Source of the DNA: Defluviitaleaceae bacterium
GTDB lineage: Bacteria; Bacillota; Clostridia; Lachnospirales; WRAX01
DNA: 5,283 nt
Reading direction: 5' to 3'
Assembly (NCBI GenBank): GCA_009787945.1
Contig: WQSI01000114.1
Coordinates: 1 to 5,283, forward strand
Below, piece after piece: positions 1-5,283 of this stretch. Numbering within the stretch: position 1 is the stretch's first letter; the number at the start of each line of letters is the position of its first letter. A program made the translations under genes and the position numbers. The notes under the pieces are model-generated. The model did not search any database, was not told where the DNA came from, and worked only from the letters and a program-made list of their open reading frames with translations.

Positions 1-257
1 TGGAGCGCAAAAAGGGATTAGGTGGCTTTGACACCACACCAGAAACCATTTTGCTAACCAATGTTGCCAACCTTTCTTTGACCTTAATGGAAAATTTAAC
101 CCAATTGGAATCTGCCCTATCCACCCCCGAAAAAACCCACTGCCTTCTTGCGTCCATGTCTGGTCTGCGCCAAACTGTAGATGCCGCGGAAACCACTTTG
201 CCCAGAAAAAACTGGCCTTTGCCCACATACGCTAACTTGTTCTCTAGTGTTGTTTAA
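1..257 (+). CDS. glnN: Glutamine synthetase type III, C-terminal fragment (partial)
   Basis: This is the 3' end of a gene that begins before the window; about 84 codons are visible, with the first complete codon at 3 and the TAA at 255-257. The C-terminus reads NWPLPTYANLF followed by SSVV, which matches the conserved tail of type III glutamine synthetases (a W-P-x-P-T-Y-x-x-L motif just before the end). The helical stretch before it (ANLSLTLMENLTQLESAL, then MSGLRQTVDAAETTL) also fits the C-terminal helices of that family. Family members are roughly 700 aa cytoplasmic enzymes that make glutamine from glutamate, ammonia and ATP. Catalytic residues lie outside the window, so the call rests on the tail alone. 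The TTG at 51 is internal, not a start, because the frame is open to the window edge. No obvious hairpin terminator follows; a promoter for the next gene begins 23 bases after the stop. Confidence 0.75.
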   Translation, partial: ERKKGLGGFDTTPETILLTNVANLSLTLMENLTQLESALSTPEKTHCLLASMSGLRQTVDAAETTLPRKNWPLPTYANLFSSVV

Positions 258-280
258 GAGGTGGGTTTTCGGAAAAAGTG

Positions 281-309
281 TTGACGGGGCTGGTGATGAA
301 AGGTATAAT
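281..309 (+). promoter_or_regulatory. Sigma-A-type promoter for the ynbB gene
   Basis: TTGACG at 281-286 and TATAAT at 304-309 are separated by exactly 17 bases, one mismatch from the bacterial housekeeping consensus. It lies in the 85-base gap between the glutamine synthetase stop and the ATG at 343, leaving room for a leader of about 25 bases that carries the ribosome binding site. It should drive ynbB and the GIY-YIG gene independently of the glutamine synthetase. I see no operator-like dyad over it. Confidence 0.8.
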
Positions 310-329
310 GGTATATGTAAATCACACAA

Positions 330-335
330 AGGAGA
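330..335 (+). promoter_or_regulatory. Ribosome binding site of the ynbB gene
   Basis: AGGAGA at 330-335 sits seven bases before the ATG at 343 and fixes that start. There is no competing upstream start in frame with its own Shine-Dalgarno sequence. Confidence 0.8.
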
Positions 336-342
336 ATTTTAA

Positions 343-1632
343 ATGACATTACAAGATTTATTTTTAGAGAAGTTTGGCATAAAGCCAGAAGTGTTAGAGT
401 TTTGCAACAAAGTGGAACAAGAAGCCGCTGCCCGCTTTCGCGAGGTGGAGGAAATTGGGGAGTTTAACCAAGCTAAGGTGCTTGCCGCCTGCATCAAGCA
501 CGGTTTGAGCGAAAGCCATTTTGCAGGCACAACTGGATATGGAGATGGGGACATAGGACGGGAAACCCTTGACGCCATTTATGCCGAAGCCTTCGGGGCA
601 GATTATGCCATGGTGCGTATGCAGATGATTTCTGGCACACATGCCCTGTCAACTGCATTTTTCGGCAGTTTGCGCCATGGGGATGAGCTGATTTATGCTA
701 CAGGTCAGCCTTATGATACCCTGCATCGTGTTATTGGCATCACCCCCACCCAAGGTTCTCTAATTGACCATGGTGTGAAATATACACAAATTGCACTGCT
801 ACCAGATGGAAGTGTTGACCACCAAAAACTAGCAGACAGCATCACCAAACAAACAAAGGTTGTTGCAATTCAACGCTCAAAGGGTTATAGCTTCCAAACA
901 GGCTTCCCTGTTTCCGAAATCAAAAAGATGGTGGAAACCGTCCGCTCTGTCCGCAAAGATGTTTTGATTATGGTTGACAACTGCTATGGCGAATTTGTCG
1001 AAAAGCTAGAGCCTACCGAGGTTGGTGTGGATGCTATTGTTGGCTCTCTAATCAAAAATCCTGGTGGGGGCATTGCCAACACAGGCGGTTACATAGTTGG
1101 CGGGCAAACATTTGTGGAAAACGCCGCCCGCAAGCTGTTTTCCCCTGCTATGGGTCTGCAACTTGGTGCAACCTTAGGCGAAAACAAGCCTATGGCAATG
1201 GGCTTTTTCATGGCTCCTAACATGGTTATGGGCAGTGTTAAATCTGCAATTTTTATGGATGAGGTTTTTGGCCGCCTTGGCTTTAAAACTTCCCCTCCAA
1301 AAACTGTCACCCGCACGGACACTCCTCAAGTTATCCGCCTTGGCTCTGCCGAGCGCATGACGGCATTTTCCCGCGGCATCCAAAAGGCAGCCCCCGTGGA
1401 CAGCATGTACGCCCCAGAGGCGGTCTATATGCCAGGATATGCCGACCCAATCATCTCTGCTGCTGGCTCTTTCATCCAAGGGTCAACAAGCGAGCTATCT
1501 TGCGATGGCCCAATCCGCCCGCCATATGACCTGTATGTCCAAGGGGGCTTAACATGGCATCATGGCAAAATTGGCTGCATGATGGCGTTGAATGAAATGT
1601 ATATTGATGGTTTGGTGGAAATTCCGAAATAA
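343..1632 (+). CDS. ynbB: PLP-dependent methionine gamma-lyase family protein (YnbB / 'aluminum resistance' family)
   Basis: The 429-aa product is a full-length, cytoplasmic fold-type I PLP protein of the family annotated as methionine gamma-lyase family or aluminum resistance protein (Pfam Met_gamma_lyase). Visible hallmarks are the glycine-rich GTTGYGDGDIGR at 62-73, the ISGTHA segment at 96-101, GQPYDTLHRVIG at 121-132, VDNCYGEF at 211-218 (Asp212 expected to hold the PLP pyridine nitrogen), and GSLIKNPGGG at 234-243 (Lys238 expected to form the Schiff base). The C-terminus carries GGLTWHHGKIGCMMAL at 401-416. The start follows AGGAGA with good spacing and lies behind a near-consensus promoter. 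The true substrate of this family is, to my knowledge, not settled: the fold suggests C-S lyase or related amino-acid chemistry, and the aluminum label is historical. In Bacillus the homologue lies beside glnR-glnA, and here it follows a type III glutamine synthetase, so a link to nitrogen or amino-acid metabolism is plausible but inferred. Family assignment is firm; function is not. Confidence 0.9.
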   Translation: MTLQDLFLEKFGIKPEVLEFCNKVEQEAAARFREVEEIGEFNQAKVLAACIKHGLSESHFAGTTGYGDGDIGRETLDAIYAEAFGADYAMVRMQMISGTHALSTAFFGSLRHGDELIYATGQPYDTLHRVIGITPTQGSLIDHGVKYTQIALLPDGSVDHQKLADSITKQTKVVAIQRSKGYSFQTGFPVSEIKKMVETVRSVRKDVLIMVDNCYGEFVEKLEPTEVGVDAIVGSLIKNPGGGIANTGGYIVGGQTFVENAARKLFSPAMGLQLGATLGENKPMAMGFFMAPNMVMGSVKSAIFMDEVFGRLGFKTSPPKTVTRTDTPQVIRLGSAERMTAFSRGIQKAAPVDSMYAPEAVYMPGYADPIISAAGSFIQGSTSELSCDGPIRPPYDLYVQGGLTWHHGKIGCMMALNEMYIDGLVEIPK

Positions 1633-1634
1633 GC

Positions 1635-1642
1635 GGGGTGAG
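1635..1642 (+). promoter_or_regulatory. Ribosome binding site that decides a TTG start
   Basis: GGGGTGAG lies directly after the ynbB stop codon. Aligned to the anti-Shine-Dalgarno consensus (GGAGGTGA), its GGGG core ends seven bases before the TTG at 1646. The alternative ATG at 1592 lies inside ynbB and has no comparable site. Confidence 0.6.
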
Positions 1643-1645
1643 ATT

Positions 1646-2488
1646 TTGACAACTGATTTTGGTAAAACCATTAGACTTTTTCTCATCGAAGGCAATCCCA
1701 ACGGAAGATGGGTTTGCGAGCTTTCTAACTGGACTGGCAAAGCTTACAAAATAGCAAAGACCCAGATAAAGTCCAGCACTGATAGAAACGATTTAACTTC
1801 CGCTGGTGTTTATTTTCTTTTTGGTCGCGATGATGAAAGCGACAAAGAGTCAGTTTACATAGGGGAAGCCGAAACCGTTATTGATAGGTTAATCCAGCAA
1901 CTTGGTTCTGATTGGACTGAGTGTGTTGTTTTTATCAGCAAAGACAAAAACCTAAACAAAGCCCATGTGAAATATTTGGAGAGAAGGTTTTACAATATTG
2001 CAAAAGAAGCAAATAGATACAAGATAACAAATTCCACCACCCCAGCTGAAACAGCTATTTCAGAAGCAGATACAGCTGAAATGGAGGAGTACATTCAAAA
2101 TGCAAAGCTAATGCTTAATGCCATGGGTCATAAAGTGCTAGAGCCTGTCATTGCCCATGGTAGTGGTGATAAGTCGGAAAAGTTTTACATCAAAGGAGCG
2201 CGTGGGGCAGACGGCACAGGCAAACCTACATTTGACGGCTTTGTTGTACTGAAGGGGTCAAGTATTTGTCGAGAAGTGACACCCACAATGATGAAATCTA
2301 TAGCTGCTTTGCGGGAGATTTGCATTGCCGATGGCAGAATTAATAGTGATTTTAAGTTGCAAGAAGATATGATTTTCAAAAGCCCATCTTCTGCAGCCGT
2401 GTTTGTTGTAGGCAGAAGCTCCAACGGTAGAGATGAATGGAAAACCAAGACTGGCGTATCCCTAAACGATTATGAAAACAAGGAGTAA
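1646..2488 (+). CDS. GIY-YIG nuclease family protein with C-terminal DUF4357-like domain
   Basis: Read from TTG 1646 the product is 280 aa. An ATG at 1592 would add 18 residues overlapping ynbB, but the GGGGTGAG site favours the TTG. The middle of the protein carries GIY-YIG signatures: GVY at 54-56, YIG at 71-73, Arg81 in the following helix, and a likely metal-binding Glu112 in AHVKYLERRFYNIA. The C-terminal part (about 180-276), with FDGFVVLKGS, an ALREICIADGRI helix and SPSSAAVFVVGRSSNGRDEWK, resembles DUF4357. This two-domain layout is a recognised group annotated as GIY-YIG nuclease family protein. No signal peptide or membrane segment is seen, so it should be cytoplasmic. GIY-YIG domains cut DNA in repair, restriction and homing enzymes; the target of this group is unknown to me. 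It lies 13 bases after ynbB with no terminator between, so it is probably cotranscribed. The retained catalytic-type residues suggest an active nuclease, but that is inference. Confidence 0.85.
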   Translation: MTTDFGKTIRLFLIEGNPNGRWVCELSNWTGKAYKIAKTQIKSSTDRNDLTSAGVYFLFGRDDESDKESVYIGEAETVIDRLIQQLGSDWTECVVFISKDKNLNKAHVKYLERRFYNIAKEANRYKITNSTTPAETAISEADTAEMEEYIQNAKLMLNAMGHKVLEPVIAHGSGDKSEKFYIKGARGADGTGKPTFDGFVVLKGSSICREVTPTMMKSIAALREICIADGRINSDFKLQEDMIFKSPSSAAVFVVGRSSNGRDEWKTKTGVSLNDYENKE

Positions 2489-2503
2489 ATCACTAGCCTT
2501 ATT

Positions 2504-2553
2504 TAATAAACCCCCCCATTCCTGAATTTGTGCAGGAATGGGGGGGTTTATTA
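2504..2553. terminator. Bidirectional intrinsic terminator between convergent units
   Basis: A perfect inverted repeat has arms at 2504-2524 and 2533-2553 (21 bp each) with an 8-base loop. Each arm holds an AT-rich outer part, a run of seven C or G, and an inner ATTCCTG/CAGGAAT. On either strand the hairpin ends in a T-rich tract (TTTATTATA on +, TTTATTAAAT on -), so it can stop transcription from both sides: the ynbB/GIY-YIG unit and the ABC transporter unit. The outermost bases on the right also form the TAA stop of the minus-strand ATPase. Confidence 0.9.
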
Positions 2554-3345
2554 TACTTCTTGCAAGCAACCCTCTACAGGGTCATAATATAGGCAAACAG
2601 GCCTGCCTTCGCATTGGGTGATGTTAAAGCTATGGTCAAAAACTGGGTTAAGCACAGCTGGCGTGACAACTTCGGTAGGTGTGCCTTCGCCTATTATTTG
2701 CCCGTCCTTCATGGCGATGACGTAATCTGCATATGCTGCGGCAAAATTTATATCATGCAGCACCACGATAACGGTCTTTTCCAGCTCATGTACCAATTTT
2801 TGGATAATCCTCATCATCTCCACAGAAAAGCGGATGTCTAGGTTGTTTAGGGGTTCGTCCAGGAAGATGTAGGGGGTGTCTTGGGCTAAAACCATGGCGA
2901 TAAACGCCCGCTGACGTTGCCCGCCAGAAACCTCACTTAAAAACTTATCCTTTAAATCCACTAAATCCATATATTCTAGGGAGCGGGTCACTGCTTGTTT
3001 GCACTCGTCCCCAAGCCTTCCGCCAGAATAGGGAAATCTGCCATACTCCACCAAATCATTAACGGTTATTTTAATGGAAAGGTGGTGGGTTTGCTTTAAA
3101 AAGGCAATTTTCTTAGCAATGTCCTTAGGTTTGATTTTTGTGACATCTTGCCCTTCTAAAAGCACCTCGCCCTTAACGGGCTTGATGTTGTTTGCCATAA
3201 CCCCAAGCAAAGTGGACTTCCCCGCCCCATTTGCGCCAATCAGCGCAGTGATGGACTTTTCGCGAATTTTAAGGTTCACATCTTTTAGAATTAAATGACT
3301 GGCATCTTTTTTATAGGACTGACTAATCCCCTTAACTTCAATCAT
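2551..3345 (-). CDS. Iron-siderophore ABC transporter ATP-binding protein (YclP/CeuD type), second copy
   Basis: This complete 264-aa cytoplasmic ATPase belongs to the FecE/FepC family of iron-siderophore importers and is closest in wording to YclP-type petrobactin ATPases (for example IAFLKQTHHLSIKITVNDL and FLDEPLNNLDI). Visible motifs are Walker A GANGAGKS at 37-44, Q-loop Gln85, signature VSGGQ at 139-143 (LSGGQ variant), Walker B YIFLDEP with Asp163 and Glu164, D-loop NNLD at 167-170 and switch His197 in VVLHDINF. All catalytic residues are present, so it should hydrolyse ATP to drive uptake. It lies 23 bases downstream of the binding lipoprotein gene with only a modest AGGT ribosome binding site (3354-3357), so it is probably the last gene of the operon. 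It is paralogous to the ATPase at the right edge, with about 150 identities in 235 aligned residues by hand. It has a slightly longer C-terminal tail (DPVEGCLQEV) than its paralogue. Substrate is inferred from family, not shown. Confidence 0.9.
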   Translation of the reverse strand: MIEVKGISQSYKKDASHLILKDVNLKIREKSITALIGANGAGKSTLLGVMANNIKPVKGEVLLEGQDVTKIKPKDIAKKIAFLKQTHHLSIKITVNDLVEYGRFPYSGGRLGDECKQAVTRSLEYMDLVDLKDKFLSEVSGGQRQRAFIAMVLAQDTPYIFLDEPLNNLDIRFSVEMMRIIQKLVHELEKTVIVVLHDINFAAAYADYVIAMKDGQIIGEGTPTEVVTPAVLNPVFDHSFNITQCEGRPVCLYYDPVEGCLQEV

Positions 3346-3368
3346 AATCCGCTACCTGCCTATCTGTA

Positions 3369-4508
3369 TTAGTTTGCGTTAATGTCGTAAATAAAGCGGT
3401 TCACGTCCTCAATCATTCTTCTAGCAGACTGGAAGCCGCCTACAACTGTGTACCATTCTGCCATAGGCAAACCACTGTAAATGTGTCCGTTAATGAAAGC
3501 GTTAGAACGCTGGATGATAGAGTCATTCATAAAGTTGTCAGTGGCAGCACCAAGCCCTGTTTCTGGCTCTGAACGGTCGAGAAGGAAAATAATGTCTGGG
3601 TTATGTTCAAGCAAAAATTCTGACTGCATGTCAAAACCATGCTGGTCTGACCAAGCTTCTAGGTCAAGCTCGATAGAGTTAAAACCAAACTCGTCAAACA
3701 AGAAGCCAAAACGGCTACCCTCAAGGAAAATTGACATTCTGGTTGCGTCCACCATCATAACAAAGGCGGCGTTCATGTCTAGGTTTTCTGTAACTTCTCT
3801 AATGGCTGCCATTTCGGATTCGATTGCGGCAATTTCAGCAGAAAGCAATGGCTCTATACCTGGGAAAATTTGGGAAAGAACCTCTGCGTTTGCCCGCATA
3901 TCTCCAAGCAGATTAGCTTGGGTGGTGTTAATTGTCAGCCAAATAAAGTTTGTGTCAGAATATTGCTCGATGGTTTCGTTTTGGAAGGCATCTCTATCCT
4001 CTGTTGAAAGGCGGTCGCCAGCTTGGTTCATACCAAAAGAGCGCGCGCCAAGGATAACAAGCTCTGGATTTACAAAGTCCAAAATGTCACGGTCAACATA
4101 AAACAGAGTGCCGCCTGTAAGGATGTTTACGCCATCAATTCCATCGCGGAAGGCATACAAAGCATCGGGCAAGGTGTTCATGGTTGGCACGATAAGGGTT
4201 TCGATGCCTGTGTTTTCAAAGCCGATGCTGTAAAGCATGTCAAGGATGCCGAAGTCAAAAATGGCAACACTGGTTGGGTTTTGTCTGACATTTGTTACAT
4301 TGCCTCTAAAGTCAGTGATGGTGGCGAAGGTTGGCTCTTCTGCCTCATTAACTTCAACACTTGCAGGCTCTGGAGTGGTAACAACTGGCGCAGTGATTTC
4401 TGGGGCTTGCCCTGTTGGGGTAACCTCCTCGTTTCCTCCGCAGGCAGCCATTACAAAACCAATGGTCATCACCCCTGCAATAACTGCAAATTTCTTAAAT
4501 TTGTTCAT
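3369..4508 (-). CDS. YclQ-like iron-siderophore substrate-binding lipoprotein
   Basis: The 379-aa product starts at the ATG 4506-4508, seven bases after a perfect AGGAGG; a start at 4562 would prepend 18 residues with no such site. MNKFKKF plus a hydrophobic stretch leads to the lipobox MAAC, so Cys23 should be lipidated and the protein anchored to the outer face of the membrane. Residues 24-60 form an acidic, Pro/Thr/Val-rich linker. From about 61 on it is a helical-backbone periplasmic-binding-type domain: NPTSVAIFDFGILDML (77-92), VNPELVILGAR (146-156), EGSRFGFLFDEFGF (263-276), NPDIIFLLDRS (303-313) and SNAFINGHIY (335-344). These track the order of B. subtilis YclQ, the petrobactin binder, including Arg156, Arg266 and Arg312 at the places where that group carries ligand-contacting arginines. 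It is longer than YclQ (about 315-320 aa) because of the linker and an extra segment after Arg156. It should deliver ferric siderophore to permeases not in this window; the exact ligand is unknown. Confidence 0.88.
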   Translation of the reverse strand: MNKFKKFAVIAGVMTIGFVMAACGGNEEVTPTGQAPEITAPVVTTPEPASVEVNEAEEPTFATITDFRGNVTNVRQNPTSVAIFDFGILDMLYSIGFENTGIETLIVPTMNTLPDALYAFRDGIDGVNILTGGTLFYVDRDILDFVNPELVILGARSFGMNQAGDRLSTEDRDAFQNETIEQYSDTNFIWLTINTTQANLLGDMRANAEVLSQIFPGIEPLLSAEIAAIESEMAAIREVTENLDMNAAFVMMVDATRMSIFLEGSRFGFLFDEFGFNSIELDLEAWSDQHGFDMQSEFLLEHNPDIIFLLDRSEPETGLGAATDNFMNDSIIQRSNAFINGHIYSGLPMAEWYTVVGGFQSARRMIEDVNRFIYDINAN

Positions 4509-4514
4509 TTTTGT

Positions 4515-4521
4515 TCCTCCT
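4515..4521 (-). promoter_or_regulatory. Ribosome binding site of the binding lipoprotein
   Basis: On the minus strand AGGAGGA lies just upstream of the ATG at 4508, with AACAAAA or similar between them. It is a full match to the Shine-Dalgarno consensus and stronger than the site of the following ATPase, which fits a need for more binding protein than ATPase. Confidence 0.85.
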
Positions 4522-4533
4522 AAATAATTTTTT

Positions 4534-4562
4534 AATTTATAGTAAGTGCACATTACTATCAA
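4534..4562 (-). promoter_or_regulatory. Possible internal promoter before the lipoprotein gene
   Basis: On the minus strand TTGATA (4562-4557) and TAAATT (4539-4534) are 17 bases apart; a better -10 match, TATAAA (4541-4536), is only 15 bases from the same -35. The elements are weak and the gap is AT-rich, so a chance match is quite possible. If real, it would let the lipoprotein and the second ATPase be made apart from the upstream genes. Confidence 0.25.
4539..4559. repeat. 7-7-7 dyad in the ATPase-lipoprotein gap, possible operator
   Basis: On the minus strand ATAGTAA and TTACTAT are perfect inverted 7-bp arms around a 7-base centre TGTGCAC (which holds an off-centre GTGCAC palindrome). 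It fills much of the 57-base gap after the first ATPase stop and overlaps the spacer of the weak promoter-like sequence. The geometry suits a dimeric regulator, but it is not a clear Fur box (7-1-7 with GATAAT arms). As RNA it would make only a weak AT-rich hairpin, without the T-tract of a terminator. Confidence 0.45.
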
Positions 4563-4565
4563 AGG

Positions 4566-5283
4566 TTAGTTAAAATACAAGCAAACAGATTTGCCGTCGC
4601 ATTTGGTTATGTTAAATTTGTGACCAAACACAGGGTTTAACACTTCTGGAGTTATCATCTCCCCAGGTGTGCCAATTTTGTGGATTTCGCCGTCTTTCAT
4701 GGCAACGATAATATCTGCATAGGCGGCGGCAAAGTTTATGTCGTGCAAAACCACAACAATTGTCTTTCCTAAATCCTTAACCAGTTGCGTAATTATTTTC
4801 ATCATTTCAACCGAATATTTAATGTCCAAATTGTTCAGCGGCTCATCCAAAAAGATGTATGGAGTGTCCTGAGCCAGTATCATGGCAATAAAGGCACGTT
4901 GACGCTGACCTCCAGATATTTCATCTAAATATTTATCAGTAAATTCAAGGATATTCATATATTGCATGGCTTTGTTGACCTTTTGGTGGTCAATATCTTG
5001 CAACTTTCCGCCACAGTGGGGAAACCGTCCAAACTCTACCAAATCCCGCACAGGTATACGCACATTAAGCTGATGGGATTGCTTCAAAAAGGCGATTTTT
5101 TTAGCGATTTCATCAAGCTTAATTCCGCTAATGTCCTTTCCGTCAAAATTAACAGACCCGCTGTTGGAGGGGATAAGGTTGGCAATAACCCCTAAAAGAG
5201 TGGACTTTCCCGCCCCATTTGCTCCAACAAGTGCCGTCACGCAATTGTCTTTGATGGTCAGGCTAACATCTTTCAAAACCTGG
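4566..5283 (-). CDS. Iron-siderophore ABC transporter ATP-binding protein (YclP/CeuD type), first copy, partial
   Basis: The gene enters from the right edge; the frame is open to 5283, so the TTG at 5274-5276 is an internal Leu (aligning with Leu20 of the paralogue) and about 18 N-terminal residues are missing. The visible ~238 residues hold Walker A GANGAGKS (5202-5225), the Q-loop in IAFLKQSHQL, the signature ISGGQRQR, Walker B YIFLDEP, the D-loop NNLD and the switch His in VVLHDINF, so it is an intact ATPase of the FecE/FepC type. It ends KSVCLYFN at TAA 4566-4568, about eleven residues shorter at the C-terminus than the second copy. It is first in the visible operon, 57 bases before the lipoprotein. 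In the B. subtilis yclNOPQ order (permease, permease, ATPase, binding protein) this copy occupies the ATPase position, so permease genes are expected just beyond 5283. That expectation is inference. Confidence 0.9.
   Translation of the reverse strand, partial: QVLKDVSLTIKDNCVTALVGANGAGKSTLLGVIANLIPSNSGSVNFDGKDISGIKLDEIAKKIAFLKQSHQLNVRIPVRDLVEFGRFPHCGGKLQDIDHQKVNKAMQYMNILEFTDKYLDEISGGQRQRAFIAMILAQDTPYIFLDEPLNNLDIKYSVEMMKIITQLVKDLGKTIVVVLHDINFAAAYADIIVAMKDGEIHKIGTPGEMITPEVLNPVFGHKFNITKCDGKSVCLYFN

Noticed and set aside
126..273. CCGAAAA...CCCAC (126 on) and GTGGGTTTTCGG (262-273) as a long-range inverted repeat or terminator for the glutamine synthetase.
   Set aside because: The arms are over 120 bases apart, imperfect and partly inside the coding region, so a hairpin terminator is not supported.
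1174..1479. Minus-strand open frame opposite ynbB.
   Set aside because: The sense gene is full length with PLP motifs across this region; the antisense translation has no family resemblance.
1592..1645. Upstream ATG start for the GIY-YIG gene, overlapping the end of ynbB.
   Set aside because: The 18 extra residues are just ynbB codons in another frame, with no Shine-Dalgarno site, while GGGGTGAG sits at the right distance before TTG 1646.
3481..4101. Long open frame (206 codons) on the plus strand, antisense to the lipoprotein gene.
   Set aside because: It lies wholly opposite a well-supported lipoprotein gene, has no convincing ribosome binding site, and its serine- and basic-rich translation shows no recognisable domain.
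4023..4527. Two plus-strand open frames opposite the 5' part of the lipoprotein gene.
   Set aside because: Both are antisense to the signal peptide and linker region, lack recognisable protein features, and overlap each other in different frames.
4539..4559. Fur box before the lipoprotein gene.
   Set aside because: The arms ATAGTAA/TTACTAT are separated by seven bases, not one, and do not match the GATAATGATAATC-type core; kept only as an unassigned dyad.

Overview
The window looks like chromosomal DNA of a Gram-positive, low-to-medium GC bacterium, most likely a member of Clostridia. The reasons are the strong AGGAGG-type ribosome binding sites, a TTGACG/TATAAT promoter, a lipobox-bearing binding lipoprotein, a type III glutamine synthetase, and the pairing of glutamine synthetase with the YnbB family of PLP proteins. 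The assignment to Clostridia is inference; genus cannot be read from this sequence.

Left half (1..2488, + strand). The window opens inside the last ~84 codons of a type III glutamine synthetase. A near-consensus promoter follows, then a complete ynbB-type gene (PLP-dependent 'methionine gamma-lyase family / aluminum resistance' protein, 429 aa). Thirteen bases downstream lies a 280-aa GIY-YIG nuclease-family protein with a C-terminal DUF4357-like domain, probably started at TTG and cotranscribed with ynbB. A near-perfect 21-bp-arm hairpin (2504..2553) closes this unit and also closes the convergent unit on the right.

Right half (2551..5283, - strand). Reading with transcription, there is an ABC ATPase (cut by the window edge), a YclQ-like siderophore-binding lipoprotein, then a second, paralogous ABC ATPase. 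Both ATPases are of the YclP/CeuD iron-siderophore type and are about 64% identical by hand alignment. Together with permeases expected beyond 5283 they would form a FecCD-family ferric-siderophore importer: the lipoprotein captures the iron complex outside the membrane and the ATPases drive transport from the cytoplasmic side. The 57-bp gap before the lipoprotein gene contains a 7-7-7 dyad that overlaps a weak promoter-like sequence, possibly a regulatory site.

I see no RNA gene, CRISPR array, insertion sequence or clearly new system. The points most worth a second look are the ATPase-lipoprotein-ATPase arrangement, the intergenic dyad, and the linkage of ynbB to a type III glutamine synthetase. 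All gaps are short (under 90 bases) and are described in the features.
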